From assembly GCA_913009735.1 (NCBI GenBank), contig CAJVYU010000012.1, positions 1 to 44,368 of the forward strand: a DNA stretch of 44,368 nucleotides, read 5' to 3'. This DNA is from an uncultured Fidelibacterota bacterium (lineage in GTDB: Bacteria; Fidelibacterota; Marinisomatia; Marinisomatales; TCS55). The number at the start of each line of letters is the position of its first letter. Positions within the stretch are counted from its first letter, which is position 1. A model generated the notes under the pieces. It had not been told where the DNA came from, did no database searches, and saw only the letters and a program-made list of their open reading frames with translations. Position numbers and translations under genes: made by a program. Positions 36,637-44,368 of the stretch are shown piece by piece.

Positions 36637-37350
36637 TCAGCCCCCTATTGGAATGTTGGTGACTTTTTCATCGTTCACAACCTGACCATCCACCAAGCTT
36701 ATTTTTCGTTGTAAATATTGTATAACTTTTTCATCGTGAGTTGCGAAAATAAAGGTGGTATTCAATTCTGAATTAAGAGATTCCATCGTTTTCAAGATAT
36801 GATGAGAGTTTTCAGCGTCCAGATTGGCTGTGGGTTCATCCGCTAATACGATTTTCGGTTTTTTCACCATCGCCCTGGCAATGGACACGCGTTGACATTC
36901 ACCCCCGGATAATTGCGCCGGTCTGGAATTAATTTTATCCTCTAATCCAACCCACTCAAGAGCATCTTCAACTGCCTTTTTTCGCTCTGCCTGGGGTTGT
37001 TTCAATAGTAATAACGGTAATTCTACGTTTTCAAATACTGTATAAACAGGAAGCAAATTATAAGTTTGAAAAATAAATCCAAGATACACACTTCTTAAAT
37101 TGGCGGCTTCAATTTGTGAAAGGGTGCTTACATTTTTATCTAATACGGTCACCTCTCCCTCTGTTCTAATATCCAAAGAACCAATAATATTCAATAAAGT
37201 GGTTTTTCCCGATCCGCTGGGGCCGATTAACCCCAGGAATTCCCCCGCTTTAATACTGATATTAATATTTTGTAAAGCGGTGAATACACCCTTTCCGATG
37301 GGAAAATCTTTTTTGAGATTTTTTATTTGTATGATAATTGAATTGTTCAT
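36637..37350 (-). CDS. ABC transporter ATPase, LolD/MacB type
   Basis: A 237-residue ATPase from the ATG at 37350. The frame is open further upstream, but that extension runs into the preceding gene and lacks family similarity. Walker A is GPSGSGKT (43-50), the Q-loop is FQTYNLLP, the signature is LSGGECQRVS (147-156), Walker B is IVLADE (167-172) and the H-loop is FATHDEK. It powers the two FtsX-type permeases. The gap to the upstream outer-membrane protein gene is 11 bases. Confidence 0.95.
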   Translation of the reverse strand: MNNSIIIQIKNLKKDFPIGKGVFTALQNINISIKAGEFLGLIGPSGSGKTTLLNIIGSLDIRTEGEVTVLDKNVSTLSQIEAANLRSVYLGFIFQTYNLLPVYTVFENVELPLLLLKQPQAERKKAVEDALEWVGLEDKINSRPAQLSGGECQRVSIARAMVKKPKIVLADEPTANLDAENSHHILKTMESLNSELNTTFIFATHDEKVIQYLQRKISLVDGQVVNDEKVTNIPIGG

Positions 37351-37361
37351 TATAAAGCCTT

Positions 37362-38402
37362 CTAGTGGTAATAAGTCAGTATGATTTGATAACCAACAGT
37401 CGATTGATACAAAAATAGTCCGGAGTCTAAAGTCCAATTGTCATAGGCCCGTTGCCAGGCGACATATTGAAAACTTTCTTTTAATTCCAAATCGTAATAT
37501 GAGATTGATGTGAAATTGTCAAAAATTGACAAGGGATATGAAAATAAAACGCCCAGTTTTCCTATTGTATTTGAGGAGATATTTCTTCCGGAAGAATGAT
37601 AACGATAGGCTTCAAAGGAACCGTAAAACCCATTCCCGATGTTAAATGTATAATCAACCCCAACAGTAGTCATTTGCTGAAAATCAATAAAACCGGGTTC
37701 GCCTTTTGATTTAATGAATACGGATTCAAACCAGGTATTGATACCCATATCGACCGATCCATCAACAGCCAACCGGAATTCGGGCAGTTTTTCAACCCCG
37801 GGTTCAATAAACCTGAAATGAGAGGTAACGGCAATTTCTCCATATTTTGTCAGCACTTGATAACGACCGCCAAATTCACTGGATCCTTTTTTCGACTGAT
37901 GAGGCTCTAAACTGATCATTTCATCGGTCTTATGAATGATCCACATCATATAATAACTTGTTTGACTCATTTCTTTCCTGAATCGAATCGCATTGATACC
38001 GGGCGTTAATTGTAATGGGTCAATTGGGTTTAGCGTGTCAAACCATTGCAGCGCCCGGAACAATTTTGATGGACCGAAATTAAGCTTTTGAATTCCAGCT
38101 CTGATTTCAATATCTTTACTTTTATATCTTATCCAGCTTCTGTAGTTAGTCATAGAAAGGGAATCAACATAACTGGTATAATTAAAATCTATTGCCCACT
38201 CTGCATCAAATAATCCAGAATTATCATATTGTTTTTCCAGGCTGATAATTGGAATATATTGAAGTCTATATTCAAAGCGCGGTGGGGAATATAGCGGATT
38301 ATTGAACCCGGAAATGGAAGACTGACCTTCAAAATTAATAGGAGTTGATAAAAGGATTCTTACCGATAATATGATAAAAATAATTCCAAAGTTCTTAAGC
38401 AT
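37362..38402 (-). CDS. Outer-membrane protein of the exporter operon
   Basis: From ATG 38402 it has 346 residues with a signal peptide (MLKNFGIIFIILSVRILLST). A longer frame exists but its extra N-terminus lies inside tetR. The mature protein is beta-strand rich with aromatic strand ends (e.g. YNFDNFTSISYYDLELKESF-like stretches) and includes GIQKLNFGPSKLFRALQWFD, LNPIDPLQLTPGINAIRFR, typical of porin-like outer-membrane proteins in such operons. It may be the outer-membrane partner of the ABC exporter. The start overlaps the tetR stop by 8 bases. Confidence 0.72.
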   Translation of the reverse strand: MLKNFGIIFIILSVRILLSTPINFEGQSSISGFNNPLYSPPRFEYRLQYIPIISLEKQYDNSGLFDAEWAIDFNYTSYVDSLSMTNYRSWIRYKSKDIEIRAGIQKLNFGPSKLFRALQWFDTLNPIDPLQLTPGINAIRFRKEMSQTSYYMMWIIHKTDEMISLEPHQSKKGSSEFGGRYQVLTKYGEIAVTSHFRFIEPGVEKLPEFRLAVDGSVDMGINTWFESVFIKSKGEPGFIDFQQMTTVGVDYTFNIGNGFYGSFEAYRYHSSGRNISSNTIGKLGVLFSYPLSIFDNFTSISYYDLELKESFQYVAWQRAYDNWTLDSGLFLYQSTVGYQIILTYYH

Positions 38403-38976
38403 CAGTGTGTTTTTCAGCAATTCCAAAGAAAAAGTTTTCAACCATGATTTTAATCATTTCTTTGCGATCCTTGAAAATACCGGCTAACTGAGGATCATTT
38501 ATTTTATCAAGAATAGAATTCAAAGAATACAGGATAAACTCCATGGGTATTTCCTTCCTGATATCACCCTTTTCCTGGGCTTCTTTAAAAATGTCCAACA
38601 TTCGTTTATAGGCTTGACGACCTATTCCCTGTAAAAAGTTCAAAAGTTCAGGGACGGAACCCGTCAGGTCTCCGTAGAATTCCTCACCAATGCGTTCATT
38701 GTCTTCAATTTTTTGCTCAATGATTAAATGAACTTTTTCAGTAAAAGGGATTGCAAGTCTCATCGTTTTATTAAAACGCTGTTCAGCATCATCCGTCAAA
38801 TTTTGAATAATGCATTTTGCCAGATCTACTTTGTTTGGGAAATATTTGTAGAAGGTCATTTTACTGACGCCGGCTGTTTGACAAATTTCTTCAACGGTGA
38901 CACGTCTCACTCCATATTTATTGAAAAGCAATTCTCCTGTTTCCAGGATTTGGATTTCTTTTGTCTTTGCTGTCAT
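38395..38976 (-). CDS. TetR/AcrR-family transcriptional regulator
   Basis: A 193-residue regulator. The N-terminal helix-turn-helix is clear (about 10-50): LETGELLFNKYGVRRVTVEE followed by ICQTAGVSKMTFYKYFPNKV. The C-terminal ligand-binding domain is helical and variable. The ATG at 38976 is preferred over the adjoining GTG, with GAGGA just upstream. It heads the operon of exporter genes and most likely represses it and itself through the repeats at 39017-39049; the inducing ligand is unknown. Confidence 0.92.
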   Translation of the reverse strand: MTAKTKEIQILETGELLFNKYGVRRVTVEEICQTAGVSKMTFYKYFPNKVDLAKCIIQNLTDDAEQRFNKTMRLAIPFTEKVHLIIEQKIEDNERIGEEFYGDLTGSVPELLNFLQGIGRQAYKRMLDIFKEAQEKGDIRKEIPMEFILYSLNSILDKINDPQLAGIFKDRKEMIKIMVENFFFGIAEKHTDA

Positions 38977-39016
38977 CACTTCCTCATTTTAATTCTGACG
39001 TTCATGTGTAAAGCTT

Positions 39017-39050
39017 ACTATATACGTATTGTGTACTATATTCGTATATA
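39017..39050. promoter_or_regulatory. Probable TetR operator and promoter region
   Basis: ATATACG (39020-39026) and CGTATAT (39043-39049) are inverted copies. The same sequence can be read as two direct copies, ACTATATACGTAT and ACTATATTCGTAT, 18 bases apart, with a looser third (ATTATATTCGTG) about 50 bases further. They lie 41 bases upstream of the tetR ATG, as expected for an autoregulated operator. From 39051 to 39285 I see no gene, only AT-rich sequence. Confidence 0.55.
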
Positions 39051-39285
39051 ATTTATAATATTGTTATACTATGATACTATGTTTAATTATATTCGTGTTT
39101 GAAATTAGGGAAAATGCACCAGGGATTTTTCGGGATAAATTGAGTCATTGGAAACATAGGATTGAAATTTGTTTTTTATCCGAGAGGAAAAAAACGATTA
39201 TTGGGAATTAGTGAACAACAGAGTATCGAGAATTGGCTTATAGTTCTTCTATACATGTTAAAACTGAAACATTAGCTACCAACCG

Positions 39286-39420
39286 TCAATCACTATCCTT
39301 TTCCGGATTATAAGGCGTAAAAGCATACAAATGCTGGCTGCTCTGTACAAAGATTTTACCGGCGCCGCCATCAGGTATTTGGTCATTGATGACGGCGCTC
39401 TCATTATTAAACACGTATTG
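39286..39420 (-). pseudogene. Coding remnant directly after the 1100-residue protein's stop
   Basis: In the same frame and immediately after the TGA of the upstream gene, 44 codons read QYVFNNESAVINDQIPDGGA, then GKIFVQSSQHLYAFTPYNPE and KDSD before a stop. Composition and pattern look like real protein (the C-terminal end of an extracellular or periplasmic domain), not random AT-rich sequence. There is no start codon. The likeliest reading is the 3' remnant of a deleted or rearranged gene; stop readthrough is an alternative. Confidence 0.5.
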
Positions 39421-42400
39421 TCATTTCATTAATACAAGTTTCTGTGTTTGAACACTACCCGGAGTTACCAGGCGGACTAAATACATCCCCGAACTTACCG
39501 GCTCGTTGTGGTTGTTGATCCCGTTCCAGGTTACTGTATGAATACCGGCTTCTCTAAAACCGTTGGCAAGTGTGATTATTTCCTGCCCCATGATATTAAA
39601 AACAGTAAGTTCTATTCTACTGCTTTTCGGTAAATCATATTTTATAGTTGTTACCGGATTAAACGGGTTGGGAAAAGCAGGATGCAGGGCAAAAACCGCC
39701 GGGATTGTTTCTGCTGTTTCTTTTGCCTGTTTTCCAATCATGATGGATGCAAGCATTCCATAAGGAGTATCCGGATATTTTTCTGCCAGAGTTGTGTAAG
39801 CCTGTTTCGCTTTTTCCGGTAAACCTCTATCACTAAAACCGGCGATCATTTTTGCATTTCCTTGAAGATCCTCCTCAATCTTTGCCTGTTCAAACAAAAG
39901 CTTTGGATCTAACTCTGTATCGGGATAATTCAGTTTAATATAGTCAATAGTCTGTAATGCTTCATTGAGGTTTATACTCCCTGATAAATACAGTTTATAG
40001 GACGTCATAATAGACAAACTCTGTTCTTCTATTGGAGAATTTGGAAACATTTGTGAATACTGATCCATCTTATTTAAGATACCCGGTACATCGCCCTGCT
40101 GCCATAAACAACGAGCCACGCCATAAACCGCCGATACATTCTCTTTATTTATTACCATATCGTCATAGAGACTAAGCGCTCTGGCAATATCACCTTCACC
40201 TTCAGCCTGACGGGCTAATACCGGAACATCGGGTGGAAATATTACATTGTTGCCTACCAGGCCATAAACCGTAGGCTGCCATTGGACGTTCCCCACATTA
40301 TTATCAGGAGATGATTCACTGCACCCCACCACTCCCGGAGGGTTGGGAGCATACCAATTGTTTCCAACAGCAAACACGGTGAAGTCATTATTGTTGACAA
40401 TATCTGTGTTATTATCGTAAAACCGGTTCCAGCCGGAAACACCATAATCATTATTGAAATAAGCAGGATGGAAGCCTAGAACAGGGAAAGAATTAAATTC
40501 TGCCATTACTGCTGTATTATTACCGGTAAATACATTGTTCTCCCTGTCGCAGAGCCATTCCCCGGGACTTTCTTTCCACAAATATGGTATTGAACCGGCT
40601 GTTGTAAACAACCCTGTTCCGTTGTTCGTGAACGTATTAAACCTTATTTCACTCTCATCATTGAGCAATGAATAAATACCAATATCATTATTGCGAAAGT
40701 CAGTGTTCATAATCTTCAATGTAGAGTATAAACCACTAATCATTCCATAGGCGCTGTTGGTAATTGAACAGTTGTTTATTTCCGTACTATTATCTCTACC
40801 ATAAGCCGACAGGGCAATGTTATTATTGTAAGAAAAACTGCATTGGTCAAAAACACATTCGCCTAATTCGGTTATCTGGGATTCCACCATGATTCCTTCA
40901 AACCGGCTGTGCCTAAACTCTGAACTGCCTTCTCCGCTTATTTGAATACCAAGACCCCCATCGCCGGTAAAGGTTATGGGCTGCCGGGGTGTGCCTACAG
41001 CTTCAAAATCTCCATATATCCTTAAACCGCTGCCACCGTCGTTAATTGTAATATTAGTTCCGGGCATAACACCAAAGAACGAACCGGAAGGAACATAAGT
41101 ATAGCTGTTTATAACCACATCTCCGTAAAAATAGTAACCATCCGGCAATGCGCCGCCGGATATGTTTCCTGTTAGTGCATTCGTCGTTCTGTAATGGGCG
41201 GTGATGACTGCACCCGGTGTATTGTATATAACCGGTGTCAAATAATTGGTTATGTCTGAAAATGTTGCGCCATTTGCCGGATTTACCGACCATTGGTCAA
41301 ACTCATAACAAATCGGACCGTCGTTATAGGCGGTTTGGGCCTGGAGGGTATAGTAGGGTGGTGTTAAACTTTCAATTTCACCGCCTTGTCCCAGAAACGC
41401 ATTGTATTGGTCTGTCTGAGTGTTTATTTCAACCCAGTCAACACCTGTTTGAGTACCATCTTCCCGAACATACCAAGGGTCTTGGATCTCCATTTGGGTT
41501 TCTTCTGGAGTAGAAAACATGATTGTTTTTTGCTCAATAAACAAGGCATCCAACTGGTTAAAGTCATCGCGCATGATAAAATTCGGATTAAACATTGTGT
41601 AAACACCATTGAACCCCCAATGATGATGTTTAACACTATCAATACCATTTTGGAGTAATTCTTTATGAGTTTTTATGTTGTAATTATCACTGATCATTAC
41701 CGGAACAGAAGATCCAGATGGTTGATTTAGGAAGTCCTGTCCACCAGAAACATTATCTAAACTTAATGTATCCCCAAGATTGCTTTGATTGTTTCCTTCA
41801 AGCTGATTTATCAGGGTAACACGAGGAAGAGTATAATATACTGTTATTTCACTCTCATTTATGGTCGTATGGTTCGACTCGTTGCTCATATTATAAGATT
41901 CAGTATCATGCTTAACGCCCAGTGTAAAACGATTTTCTCCAATATACGCCTGAATACTATCAAAAAAGGTTCCGTTTGTATAGGAAAAACTACTTGAATA
42001 AACCCATGATGTATAATCATGTGGTACATTAATGCTGGCAAAATAATTTGCATTCCCTACAGCGGTATAATCGTTTAAATCCGGGTTATCAGTTACCTGG
42101 TAGTTTCCCATGGTACCTATTTCCACAATATAATCAATATTGGTATTTACGATGTACACGCCTAAGTGTTTTATTTTCAATAGTACTTCATATATGTTTG
42201 AAGGCTGTATGAAATCCAAATCAGATAGATTCCATGATAAAACCGTACGCCAATTTTCATAATCTACGTATGCTCCTCCACCGATAGGAGACGAAGATAT
42301 AATCTGGTAACCAACAAGCCCAGCTTCAAAATATCCTATTCCGGTACAATCCACATAAGTAGTATCATATACCCATTGTTCAAGATTCGAATCATATGAT

Positions 42401-42723
42401 GTTTCAACTTCCATATCTTGATATTCAAACAGACTATAACTATCCTCTCTAAATGAGAAATTATCTATTTCATTATTTATTTCCGCCTGTTCTCTTGCCA
42501 ATTGAATCAATTCACCTCTTTCTGCTCCATCTGGTATCTCTCGGAATTCTCCGATTTCATTAAAATAATGAATAGGTTTCGTTGATATTGTCGTTTTGTA
42601 TTGGTTGTTTCCCAAGTACCATGTTTTTGTGAAATGACTGCGTTTATGCTCCATCTCTGTTTCACCTGCATACGCTATCATCGTTAAACAGGTTAACGCT
42701 GCTATCATCAGATTTATTCTCAT
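39421..42723 (-). CDS. Secreted right-handed beta-helix protein with TPR-like region and C-terminal sorting domain
   Basis: An 1100-residue protein with a signal peptide (MRINLMIAALTCLTMIAYAG). Residues about 60-310 are beta-rich domains. About 540-800 form a right-handed beta-helix (parallel beta helix) with N-rich turns (FDQCSFSYNNNIALSAYG, INNCSITNSAYGMISGLYST and IMNTDFRNNDIGIYSL). About 830-1010 are helical, TPR-like (EGDIARALSLYDDMVINKEN). The last about 85 residues are an Ig-like sorting domain (FPNPFNPVTTIKYDLPKSS to GMYLVRLVTPGSVQTQKLVL), as seen in type IX-secreted proteins and FlgD-like ends of FCB bacteria. It is probably surface-attached or released; the ligand is unknown. Coding remnant and REP-like repeats lie nearby. 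Confidence 0.85.
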   Translation of the reverse strand: MRINLMIAALTCLTMIAYAGETEMEHKRSHFTKTWYLGNNQYKTTISTKPIHYFNEIGEFREIPDGAERGELIQLAREQAEINNEIDNFSFREDSYSLFEYQDMEVETSYDSNLEQWVYDTTYVDCTGIGYFEAGLVGYQIISSSPIGGGAYVDYENWRTVLSWNLSDLDFIQPSNIYEVLLKIKHLGVYIVNTNIDYIVEIGTMGNYQVTDNPDLNDYTAVGNANYFASINVPHDYTSWVYSSSFSYTNGTFFDSIQAYIGENRFTLGVKHDTESYNMSNESNHTTINESEITVYYTLPRVTLINQLEGNNQSNLGDTLSLDNVSGGQDFLNQPSGSSVPVMISDNYNIKTHKELLQNGIDSVKHHHWGFNGVYTMFNPNFIMRDDFNQLDALFIEQKTIMFSTPEETQMEIQDPWYVREDGTQTGVDWVEINTQTDQYNAFLGQGGEIESLTPPYYTLQAQTAYNDGPICYEFDQWSVNPANGATFSDITNYLTPVIYNTPGAVITAHYRTTNALTGNISGGALPDGYYFYGDVVINSYTYVPSGSFFGVMPGTNITINDGGSGLRIYGDFEAVGTPRQPITFTGDGGLGIQISGEGSSEFRHSRFEGIMVESQITELGECVFDQCSFSYNNNIALSAYGRDNSTEINNCSITNSAYGMISGLYSTLKIMNTDFRNNDIGIYSLLNDESEIRFNTFTNNGTGLFTTAGSIPYLWKESPGEWLCDRENNVFTGNNTAVMAEFNSFPVLGFHPAYFNNDYGVSGWNRFYDNNTDIVNNNDFTVFAVGNNWYAPNPPGVVGCSESSPDNNVGNVQWQPTVYGLVGNNVIFPPDVPVLARQAEGEGDIARALSLYDDMVINKENVSAVYGVARCLWQQGDVPGILNKMDQYSQMFPNSPIEEQSLSIMTSYKLYLSGSINLNEALQTIDYIKLNYPDTELDPKLLFEQAKIEEDLQGNAKMIAGFSDRGLPEKAKQAYTTLAEKYPDTPYGMLASIMIGKQAKETAETIPAVFALHPAFPNPFNPVTTIKYDLPKSSRIELTVFNIMGQEIITLANGFREAGIHTVTWNGINNHNEPVSSGMYLVRLVTPGSVQTQKLVLMK

Positions 42724-42810
42724 GATTGTCTCCTATCTTAACCCTCTTGTAAATTCACAGAGCTTGAGCGGGGTTTTATTCTCAAACTTCGCATCTAATC
42801 AAGCACAGTT

Positions 42811-42848
42811 AGCGGGGCTGTATTTTTATTTTCAGGATCAGCCCCGCT
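42811..42848 (-). terminator. GC hairpin between the two surface protein genes
   Basis: AGCGGGGCT (42811-42819) and AGCCCCGCT (42840-42848) form a perfect 9-base-pair stem with a 20-base loop. It begins 20 bases after the stop of the lipoprotein gene on the minus strand. There is no clear T run on either side, so it may be an imperfect terminator or an mRNA-stabilising hairpin. Confidence 0.5.
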
Positions 42849-42867
42849 TGTCTTCTTAAGTGTTTAT

Positions 42868-44298
42868 TTATTCATTTCTTTTTCCTATAGCAATTTTTGC
42901 AATCCATGATATCTGACCAGCCATACAAACAATATTGTCTTTTAGAGTACCTTTATTATAATACTCTCCCATTTGATTGGTGGCTATTTGCTCATCTAAA
43001 TTCCAAAATACGCCGTTAAAATGAACTATTTGTCCACCACCACCAAAAAGCATAATATCATTACTATTTTGCGCTGTAATTCCTTTTATAGTAAAACCTT
43101 GGGTCTTTGCTTCAATCGATGAAATAAAAACGATATTTCCGGTCGAAATATCCATTTTAATAAAACCTTCTGCAGCAGAAACAAATAGAGTATCACCAAA
43201 TATGTCAATCGCTTCTAAATGACCATAATCACCTTCATTAGGGTTACCTAAATAACTATCAGATTCAAGAATGATATTCCATTCTCCTCCTTCCAATCCA
43301 ATCAAAATGCTGCCATGCCTTCCATCATAGTTATCCCAACCGGATACGAATATTTCTTCTCCATTTGCGCTGCCAGTTATATCCAAAAGGTTGATATCCG
43401 TACCGCTTTCCATCACAGTAAAGTTGATTCCGTCATAATGAACAATTCCCCCGCTGCTTCCCACAAAGTAAATATTTGATGAGGAGGTACCCCAGATAGC
43501 GTTGATCCAACCTAACCCAGAAGGATAATTATTATCCTGTGGCGTATACATATACCAATCAGTGCCATCATAATGCATTGGCAGCGTGGATGCAATCCAA
43601 ATATCATCTTCGGCAAATGCAAATATTGCTTTTTTTTCTACATTTGAAATAATATTAATCAATTCCCATTCATTCCCATCCCAATGGGCAGCGTTGTATT
43701 TGGTATATGGCAGGTTATGCGCTGTATCCGGTTCATCTGTTTTTATTTCACCTACTGCCCAGATATTATTTTCATCTATTACAGCTACATCATAGAGTGC
43801 GCTGCCCCAAATCCCCAATGTATCAAATTCCCATACAAAGTTGTGGCTGGTGGTGTCCATGGTTAGGGCTATAGCATTTAAACTGGAATCAACAGCGATG
43901 CCGTCATTCAACCACTGTGCCTGGTAGGTATATTGCGTTCCGGGGGTTAAGCCGCCGTCTGTAAATGTAGTATCGCTGTTAAAAACCGTTGCGGTTAATA
44001 CATCCTCGCCGTTTCGAGTTAAACCGAATGTCCATTCTGCCGTTGTGTCTTCAACGGAAATGTGCAGTTTTGCAGTAGTAGTGAATGTGCTTAATACTTC
44101 CAGGTTAATCGATGTATCTCTTTCAGGCGTGTTGTCTTTTGGCGGGTCGGGGCAGGCGGTGATAAGGAAGAAGGATAAAGCAAGCCCAGCGAAGTTACGT
44201 AAGGAACGTAGATGGGGAAGAAGCCTGCCTGCCGAAGCATCGGCGCAGGCAGGGAAGAAGACAGCCTGCCTGGGGATTGGTTTTATTAATTGTTTCAT
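42868..44298 (-). CDS. Lipoprotein with fibronectin-like and beta-propeller-like domains
   Basis: A 476-residue predicted lipoprotein. The hydrophobic stretch FAGLALSFFLITAC (about 37-50) ends in a lipobox cysteine, but it is preceded by an unusual 36-residue leader. Residues about 62-150 resemble a fibronectin type III-like domain (LTPGTQYTYQAQWLNDGIAV). The rest is a repeat-rich propeller-like region in which an (I/D)xWAVG-type motif recurs: NNIWAVGEIK, DDIWIASTLP, SNIYFVGSSGGIVHYDG, DIMLFGGGGQIVHFNG. The function is unknown; it may sense or bind at the cell surface. It lies upstream of the beta-helix protein in the same orientation. Confidence 0.7.
   Translation of the reverse strand: MKQLIKPIPRQAVFFPACADASAGRLLPHLRSLRNFAGLALSFFLITACPDPPKDNTPERDTSINLEVLSTFTTTAKLHISVEDTTAEWTFGLTRNGEDVLTATVFNSDTTFTDGGLTPGTQYTYQAQWLNDGIAVDSSLNAIALTMDTTSHNFVWEFDTLGIWGSALYDVAVIDENNIWAVGEIKTDEPDTAHNLPYTKYNAAHWDGNEWELINIISNVEKKAIFAFAEDDIWIASTLPMHYDGTDWYMYTPQDNNYPSGLGWINAIWGTSSSNIYFVGSSGGIVHYDGINFTVMESGTDINLLDITGSANGEEIFVSGWDNYDGRHGSILIGLEGGEWNIILESDSYLGNPNEGDYGHLEAIDIFGDTLFVSAAEGFIKMDISTGNIVFISSIEAKTQGFTIKGITAQNSNDIMLFGGGGQIVHFNGVFWNLDEQIATNQMGEYYNKGTLKDNIVCMAGQISWIAKIAIGKRNE
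44224..44253. repeat. REP-like GC-rich palindrome inside the lipoprotein leader
   Basis: CCTGCCTGCCGA and TCGGCGCAGGCAGG can pair around AGCA with a small bulge. The stretch is GC-rich in an AT-rich gene and encodes the odd leader residues PACADASAGRL. A related CCTGCCTGGGG follows 20 bases later. It resembles dispersed hairpin repeats of FCB genomes. Confidence 0.6.
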
Positions 44299-44368
44299 TT
44301 CAATGCGTACATACCCATCGTATTTTTATTTGAATCACTTATTTCGTTTATTTTTATCCAAACACTGG

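Noticed and set aside
37351..37437. 29-residue N-terminal extension of the ABC ATPase
   Set aside because: It would run into the upstream outer-membrane protein gene, and the ATPase family begins at the methionine at 37350.

Overview
The window reads as a metagenome-assembled or draft contig from an AT-rich, double-membraned bacterium. The evidence for two membranes is lipoprotein signal peptides, several outer-membrane beta-barrels, a LolA-like protein and an exporter of the MacB/LolCDE type. A 1100-residue secreted protein ends in a C-terminal sorting domain with the motif NPFNPVTTIKYDLP, and there is a HHH-type outer-membrane barrel. Together these point to the FCB superphylum; a Marinimicrobia (SAR406) or Calditrichota relative is my best guess, as inference only. 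The extreme left end is not biological: bases 68-125 are an Illumina P5 adapter with one mismatch, so bases 1-67 and the end of the first gene cannot be trusted.

Layout. 126-449 (-) is a truncated secreted protein. 789-2918 (+) is motA, motB and a secreted protein. 2920-4550 (-) is ftsB-like and eno. 4780-12136 is an envelope-polysaccharide block: FemAB-like transferase, flippase, three glycosyltransferases and an LtaS-like phosphoglycerol transferase. 12310-12810 holds two tandem paralogous small membrane proteins, each with a perfect AGGAGG and its own terminator hairpin. 13054-19194 is a tight run of two outer-membrane barrels, an amidase, murI and folC. 19299-30893 is mostly information processing: rho, a Cas6b-like protein, aspC, rpmE, DUF1385, prfA, prmC, a UbiA prenyltransferase, dnaE and dtd. 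31093-33220 holds a B12-binding mutase subunit, a TPR protein and an Xaa-Pro peptidase. 33458-38976 (-) is a TetR-led operon: TetR, outer-membrane protein, ABC ATPase, two FtsX-type permeases and a LolA-like protein. 39286-44298 (-) carries two surface or secreted proteins and a gene remnant.

The most striking observation is the protein at 20608-21672. Residues 1-225 match the Cas6b architecture, including the PWVALNQ block and a C-terminal glycine-rich loop (GIGNGITRGYG). It sits between rho and aspC/rpmE, far from any CRISPR array or other cas gene in the window. The His-containing segment usual in the N-terminal half of Cas6b is replaced, and a roughly 130-residue lysine-rich and acidic tail has been added. 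It looks like a Cas6 relative repurposed as a housekeeping RNA-binding protein.

Other points of interest are the small membrane protein pair, a probable AUC or AUA start codon on the barrel gene at 13054, a 68-base out-of-frame overlap between the two barrel genes, a 167-base MITE-like element, a double hairpin with complementary loops upstream of the B12 gene, a repeat inside a lipoprotein signal region, and a coding remnant directly after the stop of the 1100-residue protein. No rRNA, tRNA, CRISPR array or complete insertion sequence was found.
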